From NCBI RefSeq assembly GCF_913055835.1, contig NZ_CAJXKQ010000034.1, forward strand, positions 1-50,051: DNA of 50,051 nucleotides, read 5' to 3'. A model generated the notes under the pieces. It worked only from the letters and a program-made list of their open reading frames with translations. It was not told the DNA's origin and did not search any database. Positions 24,257 to 33,212 of the stretch are shown here, one piece after another. Position 1 is the first letter of the stretch; every line of letters starts with the position of its first letter. A program made the position numbers and the translations under genes. This DNA comes from an uncultured Marinobacter sp. (GTDB lineage Bacteria > Pseudomonadota > Gammaproteobacteria > Pseudomonadales > Oleiphilaceae).

Positions 24257-25648
24257 TTGGCTGATAATTCAGTTGAGGGCCTGAAAGCCCGTTACGGGGA
24301 TCGCTGGCGCTGGCTGGCTGTGGCCACGGTGATGATAGGCACCATGGCTACCGTACTCAGCGCCACCGTGGTAAACGTGGCGTTGCACGATATCATGCTG
24401 GAGTTCGGCATTCGCCAGGGCCAGGTTCACTGGCTGGCAACGGGCTTCATCGCCGCCATGACCACCACCATGCTTGCCTCCTCCTGGCTACTGGATCACT
24501 TCGGGGTCCGCAAGACCCTCGCCGTAGCCATGTTTCTCTTCACCCTGATTTCCCTTGCCGGTGGTTTTGCCGAGACACCGGGACAGCTCATCGCTGCAAG
24601 GATAGGCCAGGGCGCCATGGCGGGCCTGATGCAGCCCATGGGCATGTACCTGGTGTTCCGGATCTTTCCCCGCGATCGCCGCGGCCAGGCCATGGGTATC
24701 TATGGTATGGGGGTGATCCTGGCACCGGCTCTGGGTCCGGTGTTGGGAGGCTTCCTTGTTGATCAGCTGGACTGGCGTTATGTAATGTTCGCGCCGGCTC
24801 CCGTCACCCTGGTGGGTGTTCTGATGGCCTGGCGATTCTTGCCGTTGCCGGTTTCCCGGCCGGCGCCCTATCGTTTCGATCTGCCTGGCCTGATCCTGCT
24901 CGGGTTCACCATCGCCGTGTCACTCGACACCCTGAACCGTCTGCAACAGGCGGCGGGGCAGGAGAAGTGGATTCTCGCTGAAGGGATACTGGCGTTTGCC
25001 GGGTTGCTGCTCTTCGTGCTGCGTGAGCGACGGACAGCGCATCCGCTGGTGAACATGGCTCTGCTGCGCAAACCGGTCTTTCTGTTCGCCTGTCTGGGTG
25101 CCATGGCCCTCGGGCTGGCACTGTTCGGATCCACCTACCTCATTCCTCTGTTCGTGCAAACGGCACTGGGTTTCAGTGCGACCCAGGCCGGTTTGCTGAT
25201 GCTACCGGCAGGGATTGTCCTGGGTATGACGTTTCCCCTAGCCGGTCGGCTGGCGGACAGGCACAGCGCCCGGGTTCTGGTGGTCTTTGGAATTGCTGCC
25301 TTTGCCCTTTCCGCCATGCTGTTCGCCTTGTCTGACCTTGAACTTGCTTTCGGCTGGCTGGTGCTCTGGACGGTCCTCGGCCGAATCGGGATCGGTTTCA
25401 TGCTTCCTGCCCTGTCCACCGGCGCCCTGAATCCTCTGGAGTCTCAGGAGCTGGGGGCCGGCTCCAGCACCCTGAACTTCATGCGCCAGCTGGGGGGCGC
25501 GTTTGGTGTCAACCTGGTGGCACTGACTGTGGAATTCGGCGAGCACGCCTCCGGGATGCCCACAATCAACGCGTTCCATTCTGCCTGGTGGCTGGTGGCG
25601 CTATTCGTGGCGGTGGCTGCGATTCCGGTTTGGAGAATGCGGGCGTAG
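24257..25648 (+). CDS. DHA2-family (EmrB/QacA-type) MFS efflux transporter
   Basis: A 463-aa, 14-helix-type proton-driven multidrug exporter. The first helix carries the motif ATVVNVALHDIM typical of DHA2, loop 2-3 has WLLDHFGVRKTL (motif A), and helix 5 contains GVILAPALGPVLGGFLVD (motif C, the antiporter signature). The start is TTG at 24257, three bases after the marR stop; no ATG or GTG lies before the first helix, so the non-ATG start is well supported. EmrB-type pumps often work with an EmrA adaptor, and none is adjacent here. Confidence 0.92.
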   Translation: MADNSVEGLKARYGDRWRWLAVATVMIGTMATVLSATVVNVALHDIMLEFGIRQGQVHWLATGFIAAMTTTMLASSWLLDHFGVRKTLAVAMFLFTLISLAGGFAETPGQLIAARIGQGAMAGLMQPMGMYLVFRIFPRDRRGQAMGIYGMGVILAPALGPVLGGFLVDQLDWRYVMFAPAPVTLVGVLMAWRFLPLPVSRPAPYRFDLPGLILLGFTIAVSLDTLNRLQQAAGQEKWILAEGILAFAGLLLFVLRERRTAHPLVNMALLRKPVFLFACLGAMALGLALFGSTYLIPLFVQTALGFSATQAGLLMLPAGIVLGMTFPLAGRLADRHSARVLVVFGIAAFALSAMLFALSDLELAFGWLVLWTVLGRIGIGFMLPALSTGALNPLESQELGAGSSTLNFMRQLGGAFGVNLVALTVEFGEHASGMPTINAFHSAWWLVALFVAVAAIPVWRMRA

Positions 25649-25688
25649 GTTGCGGCCGTGCTCCGGATTCATTACTATGCCGACATCT

Positions 25689-25809
25689 CTTCAGGGGAGT
25701 AGCCTCCGAACCGGAACTGCCGGTCGGATGGTAGTCAACACACTTGGGGCCAAATCCCCGTGGCTATCATGTATCACCGCAACACCGGTGATATTGGCAA
25801 GACCTGAGG
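25689..25809 (+). promoter_or_regulatory. yybP-ykoY manganese riboswitch aptamer
   Basis: The two conserved internal-loop signatures are present: GGGGAGTAGC near the 5' side and GGCAAGACCTGA at the 3' side, with GTCAACAC and ATCATGTATCACCG between. P1 closes as CTTCAGG (25689-25695) with CCTGAGG (25803-25809). The family binds Mn2+ (with Mg2+) and controls manganese exporters; here it sits directly upstream of a UPF0016/GDT1 gene. No gene precedes it within the 40 bases after the MFS stop. Confidence 0.93.
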
Positions 25810-25874
25810 CGGTTTCACCTCCATTGGGCGGAAGGTGGGCTGCCTCATGTCTGGTTATCCGCCCTGGAGTTTTT
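25801..25874 (+). promoter_or_regulatory. Riboswitch expression platform: terminator/RBS-sequestering hairpin and competing helix
   Basis: CTCCA-TT-GGGCGG (25819-25831) pairs with CCGCCC-TGGAG (25859-25869). This helix buries the Shine-Dalgarno GGAG and is followed by TTTTTC, so it could act as an intrinsic terminator, block translation, or both. A competing 9-of-10-bp helix can form between GACCTGAGGC (25801-25810, which contains the 3' strand of P1) and GCCTCATGTC (25842-25851); CACCT/AGGTG (25816-25820/25833-25837) would fold inside it, consuming the anti-Shine-Dalgarno strand. Confidence 0.6.
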
Positions 25875-25875
25875 C

Positions 25876-26445
25876 ATGGACGCTTTCCTCGCCTCAACGG
25901 TTGCTGTTGCCATAGCGGAAATTGGTGACAAAACCCAGTTGCTCTCGCTTTTCCTGGTTGCCCGCTACGCCACTCGCCTGCCCATTATTCTCGGCATTTT
26001 TGTCGCAACGGTTCTCAATCACTCCTTATCTGCCTGGCTCGGTGCCTGGATCGCTTCCTTCATTCCACAAGCCTGGTTGCCGTGGATTCTGGCGGTCAGT
26101 TTCGTCGTCATCGCTCTGTGGCTGCTGGTGCCGGACAAGGATGACAGCGACGATTCGAAATTTCTGGGCATGGGGGCGTTCATGGCCACCACCATCATGT
26201 TTTTCCTGGCGGAGATCGGCGACAAGACCCAGGTGGCAACCGTCGTTCTCGCGGCCCGCTTTGCCGAGACCTTCTGGGTTATTCTGGGCACCACAGTGGG
26301 TATGCTGCTGGCTAACATACCGGTTATCATGGCGGGACGCTGGCTGATGGAACGGTTGCCCCTTGCCACAGCCCGGATTGGTGCAAGTGTGCTTTTCGTA
26401 GCGCTTGCCGTCGTAACAGTATGGGCGACCTTTATGAACTCCTGA
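25876..26445 (+). CDS. UPF0016/GDT1 family manganese exporter
   Basis: A 189-aa membrane protein with two homologous halves of three helices. Each half carries the ExGDKT signature of the TMEM165/GDT1 family (EIGDKT at 15-20 and again at 113-118), whose bacterial members (MneA in Vibrio, MntX-like proteins) export Mn2+. The acidic linker (PDKDDSDDSK, about 86-95) joins the halves. Control by a Mn2+ riboswitch directly upstream makes the substrate assignment strong. The start ATG at 25876 has GGAG (25866-25869), which is also part of the switch hairpin. Confidence 0.93.
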   Translation: MDAFLASTVAVAIAEIGDKTQLLSLFLVARYATRLPIILGIFVATVLNHSLSAWLGAWIASFIPQAWLPWILAVSFVVIALWLLVPDKDDSDDSKFLGMGAFMATTIMFFLAEIGDKTQVATVVLAARFAETFWVILGTTVGMLLANIPVIMAGRWLMERLPLATARIGASVLFVALAVVTVWATFMNS

Positions 26446-26497
26446 GGGTACTTGCTGTCACTGTACCCGGTTGCCTGATGCTTTCGGAATGTTGTTT

Positions 26498-27544
26498 ATG
26501 TGGTTCAGATTCTTAACGGTTTTTTCTCTTGCGCAGTTCCTCGTGTTCCCGGCCACAGGGTTTGCGGAGCCTCTGGATACTGCCAAGGATCCGGAAGCCC
26601 AGGAGGAGCCGGACAGAAGCCCTCGTGTACCCACCTTCCCGATTCAGGGCGACCTGGCGGGCGAGCTTGGCGTGTTCGAGACCCGTTACGAGGATACCTT
26701 TGCCGGTATCGGCAACCGTCTGGCCATGGGCTATCTGGAATTGGTGAAGGCTAACCCCGGCGTGGACCCCTGGCTACCCGGGGAAGGCACCATGATTACA
26801 CTTCCGCGCCAGTATGTGCTCCCCGACTCCCGGCGCGAGGGTATTGTCATCAACCTTGCAGAGTACCGTCTGTACTACTTCACCGATGGTGGGGTACAGG
26901 TGTACCCGGTTGGAGTAGGAACTGCGGAGAATCCCTCTCCATTGACTGATGCCGAAGTCACCATGCCCCTGGAATCGCCAGCCTGGTACCCACCTGCCAG
27001 CATTCGCGCGGAGTATGAAGCGTCTGGTGAATATTTGCCCCGGATGATTCCTCCCGGCCCCGGCAATCCGCTCGGTACCCATGCCCTGATGCTGAGCGAG
27101 AAAGGCTATCTGATCCACGGTACCAACAAGAAGTTTGGTGTCGGCATGCCGGTCAGTCACGGCTGTTTCCGAATGTATAACGAGGATATCTCGAGGTTTG
27201 TTTACCAGGTTGAGAAGGGTACGCCGGTCCAGGTGGTGCACGATGCCGTCAAGATTGGTTTCTCGAATGGTGAAGTCTGGCTTGAGGTACATCGCCCCCA
27301 CGAAGACTATCCCCGCGAAGATCGAGAGCGCTTATGGCAGCAGGTGTTTGCCGAAGTTGAAGCGTTCCGGGCCCGTCATCCGGATGTCGAGGTCAAGCGC
27401 GGTGCCATTGAACTGGCCGTCGACCAGGCGGACGGCCTGCCGACCATGATTGGCGAGCGGGTGACCCGGGTGGCCGCAGACAAGACCGTGGAAGAGAAGT
27501 CGCCGGAATCGGCCAAGGAGCCGGAGCAGCGGCTATACTTCTGA
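26498..27544 (+). CDS. L,D-transpeptidase (YkuD/ErfK-YbiS type) with LysM-like region
   Basis: A 348-aa periplasmic enzyme. The signal peptide is residues 1-23 (ending TGFA). A short LysM-like segment (YLELVKANPGVDPWLPGEGT) precedes the YkuD domain (about 112-255), with His207 in IHGTNK and catalytic Cys223 in SHGCFRM. Such enzymes make 3-3 peptidoglycan crosslinks or attach Lpp-type lipoproteins to the cell wall. The ATG at 26498 is preferred (GGA nine bases upstream, compact signal peptide); a further ATG at 26489 and a TTG at 26471 are in frame. An unstructured Lys/Glu-rich tail follows the domain. Confidence 0.9.
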   Translation: MWFRFLTVFSLAQFLVFPATGFAEPLDTAKDPEAQEEPDRSPRVPTFPIQGDLAGELGVFETRYEDTFAGIGNRLAMGYLELVKANPGVDPWLPGEGTMITLPRQYVLPDSRREGIVINLAEYRLYYFTDGGVQVYPVGVGTAENPSPLTDAEVTMPLESPAWYPPASIRAEYEASGEYLPRMIPPGPGNPLGTHALMLSEKGYLIHGTNKKFGVGMPVSHGCFRMYNEDISRFVYQVEKGTPVQVVHDAVKIGFSNGEVWLEVHRPHEDYPREDRERLWQQVFAEVEAFRARHPDVEVKRGAIELAVDQADGLPTMIGERVTRVAADKTVEEKSPESAKEPEQRLYF

Positions 27545-27649
27545 TGCGGTGCGCTGAATACGGTTGTCGTCGTTTGTAGCACAGAACTGCGGCCCTGCTG
27601 CCATCGTATCTGTATCAAGTTGAATTTCTTCCGGATCCGGGGAGGCTTT

Positions 27650-29137
27650 ATGCAGGCACACCGTCCCATGCGATCAGAGAATCCCGCCCGCCTCCGGGCC
27701 TGGGCTCTGGTATTCCTGACAGGTGTGCTGCTCGCGCTGGCATCCCTGGCCCATCAGGTTTTTGCGCAACAGCAATCCTCCGACACTGCTCTGGTACTCA
27801 CGGTTGAGGGTGCGATCGGCCCCGCGACCATGGACTATGTCACCCGGGGCATTCGCCGGGCGGAATCCGAAGGTGCCGGTCTGGTGATTATCGAAATGGA
27901 CACGCCTGGGGGGCTGATGGATTCCATGCGGGACATCATCAAGGCAATTCTTGCCTCTGACGTGCCCATCGCGACCTATGTATCCCCCCAGGGCGCCCGG
28001 GCGGCCAGTGCCGGCACCTATATTCTCTATGGCAGTCACATTGCTGCCATGGCACCGGCGACGAACCTGGGTTCCGCCACGCCTGTGCAGATGGGCGGTC
28101 TGCCGGGTAGCCCGGAACCGGAGAGCGATCCGGCCACCGGCGAACCGAAATCCGAGGAAGGTTCGGATTCCACCTCCGGCTCGTCATCTGACAGTGACCA
28201 GCAAGCCAGCGATGATGACGGAAAACGTCGCGGTGGTACTGCAATGGAGCGCAAGGTTCTGGAGGACGCGGTCAGTTACATTCGCGGGCTGGCGGAGCGG
28301 CATGGCCGCAATGCCGACTGGGCCGAAGAAGCGGTCCGTGAAGCCGTAAATCTTGGTGCCGATGAGGCTCTTGAGAAGAACGTTATAGACGTGGTTTCAC
28401 CCAGCATCCGGGATCTTCTTCAGCAGGTGGATGGTCGCACTGTTCGCATGGCGTCCGGTGACAAGACCCTGAACACGGCCAATCTGGAAATCGTCAGATC
28501 CCAGCCGGACTGGCGCACGCGCCTGTTGTCGGTGATTACCAATCCGAACGTTGCCTATTTCCTGATGATCATCGGTTTCTACGGCATCATCTTCGAACTG
28601 GCCAACCCCGGCGCCGTGGTGCCAGGCGTGATTGGTGCCATCTCCCTGATTCTTGCGCTCTTTGCTTTCCAGGTACTGTCGGTGAATTACGCTGGCCTGG
28701 CACTGATCATCCTGGGGTTGGCGTTCATCGTGGGGGAAGCCTTTGTGCCCAGTTTCGGGATATTGGGGGTCGGCGGGATTGTCGCCTTTGTGACCGGCTC
28801 GATTATCCTGATGGATGGCAGTCACCGGGACATTTCCCTGCCGACCATCGGCGGGACGGCCGTTGTAGCGGCCGGCTTTATCCTGTGGACAGTGACCCGG
28901 TTCATCGGACTGCGCCGACGGCATCCGGTCAGTGGTACCGAACAGCTGACCCATGAAGAAGGCGTGGCACTGGATGAATTCTCCGAAGAACATGGCCATT
29001 ACCGCGGCCATGTTCGGCTCAGCGGTGAGCGTTGGAATGCGATCAGCGAGGAGGCCGTCAAAGAAGGCGACCGAATTCAAGTGACAGCGATAGAGGGTTT
29101 AACGGTAACTGTCAGGGTCATTCCGGACAACGGCTGA
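27650..29137 (+). CDS. NfeD-family membrane-bound serine protease (long form)
   Basis: A 495-aa protein: signal peptide/anchor (about 15-39), ClpP-like serine protease domain (about 45-270), a cluster of 4-5 membrane helices (about 308-410) and a C-terminal NfeD OB-fold (about 425-495). The Ser-Lys pair is visible as Ser120 ([11 protein letters not shown]) and Lys202 ([13 protein letters not shown]). A low-complexity insert of about 45 residues rich in Ser, Asp and Glu (about 150-196) lies between them. GGGGAGG precedes the ATG at 27650. Long NfeD proteins work with the slipin encoded by the next gene in membrane quality control. Confidence 0.93.
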   Translation: MQAHRPMRSENPARLRAWALVFLTGVLLALASLAHQVFAQQQSSDTALVLTVEGAIGPATMDYVTRGIRRAESEGAGLVIIEMDTPGGLMDSMRDIIKAILASDVPIATYVSPQGARAASAGTYILYGSHIAAMAPATNLGSATPVQMGGLPGSPEPESDPATGEPKSEEGSDSTSGSSSDSDQQASDDDGKRRGGTAMERKVLEDAVSYIRGLAERHGRNADWAEEAVREAVNLGADEALEKNVIDVVSPSIRDLLQQVDGRTVRMASGDKTLNTANLEIVRSQPDWRTRLLSVITNPNVAYFLMIIGFYGIIFELANPGAVVPGVIGAISLILALFAFQVLSVNYAGLALIILGLAFIVGEAFVPSFGILGVGGIVAFVTGSIILMDGSHRDISLPTIGGTAVVAAGFILWTVTRFIGLRRRHPVSGTEQLTHEEGVALDEFSEEHGHYRGHVRLSGERWNAISEEAVKEGDRIQVTAIEGLTVTVRVIPDNG

Positions 29138-29174
29138 ACCGGCAGACAAAGTAACGGCAATACAAGGAGGCCGT

Positions 29175-29978
29175 ATGATTGGTGATCTGATTCCCTATCT
29201 GGCACCCACGGTGGTGTTACTGCTGATTCTTGCTTCGGCCATCAAGATCCTGCCGGAGTACGAGCGGGGCGTTGTGTTTTTCCTGGGGCGCTTCCAGGGC
29301 GTTAAAGGCCCGGGGCTGATCATTGTTATTCCTGGCATTCAGCAGATTGTCCGGGTAGACCTGCGGGTAATCACTCTGGACGTTCCGAGCCAGGACGTTA
29401 TCTCCCGCGACAACGTGACGGTGCGGGTAAATGCCGTACTGTACTTCCGTGTCGTGGATCCGGAACGTGCCATTATCCGGGTGGAAGACTTCAATTCCGC
29501 AACCAGCCAACTGGCGCAGACTACGCTTCGGTCGGTGCTGGGTAAGCACGACCTCGACGAAATGCTGTCAGAGCGGGACAAGCTCAATTCCGATATCCAG
29601 GAAATTATTGATGCCCAGACCGAGGAATGGGGCATCAAGGTGGCCAACGTTGAAATCAAGCACGTGGACCTGAATGAGTCGATGATTCGTGCCATTGCCC
29701 GCCAGGCCGAGGCCGAACGTGAGCGTCGTGCCAAGGTCATCCACGCAGAGGGTGAATTGCAGGCGTCCAAGAAGCTGGTGGAAGCGGCGGATGTCATGTC
29801 CACCAACTCCGGTTCCATGCAGTTGCGTTACCTGCAGACTCTGGCGGACATGAGTAACACCAACTCATCCACCATTGTCTTCCCGCTGCCGATGGAACTG
29901 ATGACCACGTTCCTGAAAGAGAACAAGCCCTTCACGCCGGACAAACCCGAACCGGAAAAGCCCGATTCCAAGGCATAA
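29175..29978 (+). CDS. Slipin/stomatin-like SPFH membrane protein
   Basis: A 267-aa protein with one N-terminal membrane helix (about 7-24), an SPFH/Band-7 domain (about 27-190; [20 protein letters not shown] is the typical opening) and a coiled-coil region with alternating Ala and charged residues ([20 protein letters not shown]). It ends in a Pro/Lys/Glu tail. It should oligomerise into membrane microdomain scaffolds and act with the NfeD protease encoded 37 bases upstream (stomatin operon). GGAGG is well placed before the ATG. Confidence 0.95.
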   Translation: MIGDLIPYLAPTVVLLLILASAIKILPEYERGVVFFLGRFQGVKGPGLIIVIPGIQQIVRVDLRVITLDVPSQDVISRDNVTVRVNAVLYFRVVDPERAIIRVEDFNSATSQLAQTTLRSVLGKHDLDEMLSERDKLNSDIQEIIDAQTEEWGIKVANVEIKHVDLNESMIRAIARQAEAERERRAKVIHAEGELQASKKLVEAADVMSTNSGSMQLRYLQTLADMSNTNSSTIVFPLPMELMTTFLKENKPFTPDKPEPEKPDSKA

Positions 29979-30004
29979 AAAAAGGCCGGCAATGCCGGCC
30001 TTTC
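29976..30004. terminator. Bidirectional intrinsic terminator
   Basis: A perfect 10-bp stem AAAGGCCGGC/GCCGGCCTTT (29981-29990/29994-30003) with a 3-base loop, flanked by an A-run (29977-29983). It stops the slipin transcript (+) weakly and, with seven T residues on the minus strand, the convergent lpp transcript strongly. Confidence 0.92.
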
Positions 30005-30019
30005 TGTTACGTATCAGCC

Positions 30020-30301
30020 TTATTTCTGGCTGGCACGCTCGAGCATGCGCTTGGCACGCTCGTTTGCTTCGTCAGCAGCTTTCTGTGCTGCACGAGCAGC
30101 GGCCAGGGCTTCTTCCGCAGTCTGCTGGGCAGTGCGGGCGGAGCTGGCAGCGCTGTTAGCGGTGTTCAGTGCATTCTCTGCAGTGCGCTCAGCGGAGCTG
30201 GCGGTTGCATTTGCTTCGTCGATAGCGCCCTGGTCAGTTGTGGCACAACCTGCAGTCAGGGCAGTAGCCAGTGCAATCCCGGCGATCGTCAGTTTACGCA
30301 T
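30020..30301 (-). CDS. OprI/Lpp-type outer-membrane lipoprotein
   Basis: A 93-aa small lipoprotein. Lipobox LTAGC with Cys19; the mature part is an uninterrupted Ala-rich helix with heptad spacing (alanine-zipper coiled coil), ending in a block close to Pseudomonas OprI (ADEANERAKRMLERASQK). The C-terminal residue is Lys, as in Braun's lipoprotein, where it is linked to peptidoglycan by an L,D-transpeptidase. Codon use and the strong terminator suggest high expression. A strong -10 (TATACT on the minus strand near 30349-30354) lies about 50 bases upstream of the start. Confidence 0.92.
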   Translation of the reverse strand: MRKLTIAGIALATALTAGCATTDQGAIDEANATASSAERTAENALNTANSAASSARTAQQTAEEALAAARAAQKAADEANERAKRMLERASQK

Positions 30302-30414
30302 TGTAAATCCCCTTATTGGTCGAGTTATTTCCTGTGATCCGAAAGTCAGTATAGACGACTTCCTGTCAACCTGCGCAGCAACGTTTGTCAGGCAGTGACT
30401 ACCGGAGTCGTTAA

Positions 30415-30431
30415 ACAGTGTAAAACACTGT
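30415..30431. repeat. 7-bp perfect inverted repeat between lpp and the YkuD gene
   Basis: ACAGTGT (30415-30421) and ACACTGT (30425-30431) around AAA. On the minus strand it is followed by TTTAACG, so it may be a weak terminator 80 bases after the upstream YkuD gene; it could equally be an operator for lpp. Confidence 0.4.
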
Positions 30432-30507
30432 AAGCAGGAATGTTAACTACAGATACGTAAATTTGCTAAGCATATGACAACAACTTAATACTGCGGTCAG
30501 GTTTGGC

Positions 30508-31071
30508 TCAGGGATGAATGCTGATGGGGGTTCCGTTGGACACCAGTTGCCAGATCTCGTCCATCTCTTCGTTGGTAACTGCGATGCAGCCATCTGTCCA
30601 GTCCAGCCCGGTGTAGGCAAACGCCATGTCGCCGACGTTATTGGGCAGGCCGTGAATCATGATGCTGCCGCCGGGATCCAGGCCCCAGGCCGATGCCAGT
30701 TCCCGATCCCGCTCGCTGGGGTAGGAAATGTGAATGGATTTGTAGAAATCGCTCTCGGCATTCCGCCAGTCCAGGGTGTAGTCGCCCTCGGGCGTGCGCT
30801 CGTCGCCTTCATACAGCTTGTGGCCTTCCGGGTTGTCGCCCAGGGAAATGCGGTAGCTGCGAACCACGTCTTCACCATCCATCAGGTACAGGCGGCGTTC
30901 TCCCTTGCGAACCACAACCTTACTGACGTTTTGAATAGCCGCCTGCTCATACATCGTGGCAACCGGCATCCGGGTGTCGGCTTTGGCCAGCAGCTCGGAT
31001 GCAAAGGCATTTGGAGCAGAAGCCATGCAGAGCAGGGCTAGGCTGGATAACAGCGCGCGGGAGATACTCAT
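30508..31071 (-). CDS. YkuD-fold enzyme of the YafK/DpaA-like group
   Basis: A 187-aa periplasmic protein with a signal peptide ending FASA (about 1-25). The YkuD domain spans about 50-187 with HG at 140-141 (SIMIHGLPN) and catalytic Cys162 in DWTDGCIAVTNEEMDEIW. This version of the motif is typical of YafK-type proteins; E. coli YafK/DpaA removes Lpp from peptidoglycan, whereas related enzymes attach it. Which activity applies here cannot be decided from sequence. It lies upstream of, and on the same strand as, the Lpp-like gene, about 200 bases apart. Confidence 0.87.
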   Translation of the reverse strand: MSISRALLSSLALLCMASAPNAFASELLAKADTRMPVATMYEQAAIQNVSKVVVRKGERRLYLMDGEDVVRSYRISLGDNPEGHKLYEGDERTPEGDYTLDWRNAESDFYKSIHISYPSERDRELASAWGLDPGGSIMIHGLPNNVGDMAFAYTGLDWTDGCIAVTNEEMDEIWQLVSNGTPISIHP

Positions 31072-31179
31072 GTCCTTAACTTACCAATGATTAATCTTTG
31101 TACAGGTGGTTTTATACCATAGCCCGCCAGGGATCTGTTAAGGGGTTTTGTTAACTTTTTTGGCTATCTGGTTTGCTCT

Positions 31180-32904
31180 TCAGACATTTTGTGAACTGTC
31201 CATCTTCAGGCCCACCTTGGTGACCTTGTCGGCACTGGTGGCCCTTGCAACCAGCGTTACCGGGCCAAGGGTAACCACGTCACCAACAACCGGATGCCCC
31301 TTGGTTCGTTTCGCAAAGCACTCGGCCAGGGAAAGCTCCGGGGGCAGGTCGTCAAACTCAATGCCGTAGACCTGCTCGACGTCCCCGAGCAGGGCATCGC
31401 CGTTGAGCACGAAATCACCGAAGAAGGCTCGCTCCGCCAGGTATTTGGGCGCATGGCGGCCACTCAGAGCCTTGCCCAGCTCCGGCAGAACGCTGGGCGT
31501 CGCGAACATTGCGACCATGTCGCCACTGGATACTTCCAGGTCCGCTTTTGGCTGCAGACACACCCGGTTGCGGAAAACCCCGGCCACTGCCGTGTTCTCC
31601 GGAAAGCGCAGCTGACCCAATCGGCGTGGCGTTTGCCAGGTTTCGCCGCGCAGCGGGAACAGCATCAGCTCATGGTCTCCCGCCGCCGGGGCGTCCAGGG
31701 GGAGTCTTCGATAGGGATCTTCGCCAGCCGGCACCTCCAGACGGAGCTTTCTGGCCAGCGGTGTCATGGTGGTGCCCTGAACCAGAAGAGATACCAGAAC
31801 GATAAAGAAAGCGGCGTGGAATACCAGCTGGGCTTCCGGCAAGTCTGCAATGATCGGAAACAGGGCCAGAACGATGGGGACAGCGCCTCGCAGTCCAACC
31901 CAACTAATAAAACCCATCTCGCGACGGTTAAAGGCAAAAGGCCAGAGGGTAAGCATGACCGTCAGCGGGCGGATGACGAAAATCAGGGCCAGGGCCAGTA
32001 TCAATCCTCCGCCAGCCAGCGGGATCAGGTCTGATGGCGTTACCAGCAGCCCCAGCATCAGGAACAGGCACAACTGGGCCAGCCAGGCCAGGCCGTCGTG
32101 AACCTGGAGGATCATCGGCATCATCCGGACGTGACGGTTACCGATCACCACGCCGGTCAGGTAAATGGCCAGAAACCCGCTGCCGCCGAGGGCGTTGGTA
32201 GCGGAAAACACCGAGATGCCTGCGGCTGCTACCAGTAAAGGGTACAGAGAGGGTGTCAGGCGGATACGATTGGCCAGCTCCACCACGACAAAACCGCCGA
32301 TAATGCCTGCTACAGCGCCGATGCCGAACTGCTGTACCAGCATGGAAAGAGCGGCCCAGCCCGCCTGGTCACCGTCGTTGCCGATCAGCGTAACCAGCAT
32401 GAGCGTCAGGAAGATCGCCATGGGGTCGTTGCTGCCGGATTCAATTTCCAGGGTCGCACTGACTCGCTCGTTCAGGTGCAGCCCCCGCCCCTGCAGCAGG
32501 GAAAAAACCGCGGCGGCATCGGTGGAGGAAATGATGGCGCCAACCAGCAGGGCCGTCAGCCAGTGCAGATCGAATACCCACCAGGCCACAACAGCGGCGC
32601 CAGCGGCGGTCATGGCGACCCCGAGGGTGGCCAGTACCAGTGCGGGTCTCAGGCCAACGCGGAAGGTTTCCGCCCGGGTACGCATGCCACCGTCCAGCAG
32701 AATCACCCCAAGAGCCAGGTTGGCGATCAGGAAAGCCAGCTCGAAATCGTCGAACTGGATGCCACCCGGGCCGTCTTCACCCATCATCATGCCCACGACC
32801 AGAAAGATCAGCAGCACAGGCATGCCCACCCGGCTGGAAAGCGGGCTTAGCACGATACTGATGACCAGCATCAGGGCGCCAATCAGGGTCAAGGTTGGGT
32901 CCAT
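31180..32904 (-). CDS. nhaP2: K+/H+ antiporter, NhaP2/CvrA type
   Basis: A 574-aa CPA1 antiporter. About 12-13 membrane helices occupy residues 1-385, with the functional Asp129 in SSTDAAAVF and Asn159-Asp160 in ESGSNDPMAIF. A TrkA-C-like domain (about 400-480) and a further cytoplasmic domain (about 490-560) follow; these regulate K+/H+ exchange in Vibrio and E. coli members. Likely exports K+ (or Na+) at low pH or during osmotic change. Single gene; the tRNA gene is divergent from it. Confidence 0.92.
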   Translation of the reverse strand: MDPTLTLIGALMLVISIVLSPLSSRVGMPVLLIFLVVGMMMGEDGPGGIQFDDFELAFLIANLALGVILLDGGMRTRAETFRVGLRPALVLATLGVAMTAAGAAVVAWWVFDLHWLTALLVGAIISSTDAAAVFSLLQGRGLHLNERVSATLEIESGSNDPMAIFLTLMLVTLIGNDGDQAGWAALSMLVQQFGIGAVAGIIGGFVVVELANRIRLTPSLYPLLVAAAGISVFSATNALGGSGFLAIYLTGVVIGNRHVRMMPMILQVHDGLAWLAQLCLFLMLGLLVTPSDLIPLAGGGLILALALIFVIRPLTVMLTLWPFAFNRREMGFISWVGLRGAVPIVLALFPIIADLPEAQLVFHAAFFIVLVSLLVQGTTMTPLARKLRLEVPAGEDPYRRLPLDAPAAGDHELMLFPLRGETWQTPRRLGQLRFPENTAVAGVFRNRVCLQPKADLEVSSGDMVAMFATPSVLPELGKALSGRHAPKYLAERAFFGDFVLNGDALLGDVEQVYGIEFDDLPPELSLAECFAKRTKGHPVVGDVVTLGPVTLVARATSADKVTKVGLKMDSSQNV

Positions 32905-32974
32905 TGTTGCTCCAGACAGAATGCTTGCCCATTGCCGGGCTGACCGCTTATATTGCTGTCGCGGCCATTTTATT

Positions 32975-33048
32975 GCGGGTGTAGTTCAATGGTAGAACGG
33001 CAGCTTCCCAAGCTGCATACGAGGGTTCGATTCCCTTCACCCGCTCCA
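32975..33048 (+). tRNA. tRNA-Gly (anticodon CCC)
   Basis: A complete cloverleaf of 74 bases: acceptor GCGGGTG/CACCCGC, D-arm GTTC-AATGGTA-GAAC, anticodon stem GCAGC/GCTGC with loop TTCCCAA (anticodon CCC, reading GGG), T-arm with loop TTCGATT, discriminator T and encoded CCA. It is isolated, 168 bases upstream of nuoA. Confidence 0.97.
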
Positions 33049-33185
33049 ATTCTTATCTTCTCATACTCCCCTGCCTCACCCGTAATATCTTTTGCATCAT
33101 GCGGTTGCGTGTTTACCCGTTGATTTTGCACCCGGGTTTGCGCAATGCCGGGCCCATTGCTAGCTTTTAAGACAGGTATCCAACA

Positions 33186-33212
33186 CGACAGCTGTGTGCT
33201 GTCGAGGGGAAA
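33186..33212 (+). promoter_or_regulatory. Hairpin abutting the nuoA ribosome-binding site
   Basis: CGACAGC (33186-33192) and GCTGTCG (33198-33204) form a perfect 7-bp stem with a 5-base loop; the Shine-Dalgarno AGGGGA begins at the very next base. It may stabilise the nuo mRNA 5' end or tune initiation. A weak promoter (TTGCGC, 17 bases, TAGCTT) lies around 33140-33170. Confidence 0.45.

Noticed and set aside
26446..26469. GGGTAC/GTACCC hairpin after the Mn exporter gene as terminator
   Set aside because: Loop is 11 bases and no T-run follows; evidence is too weak to call.
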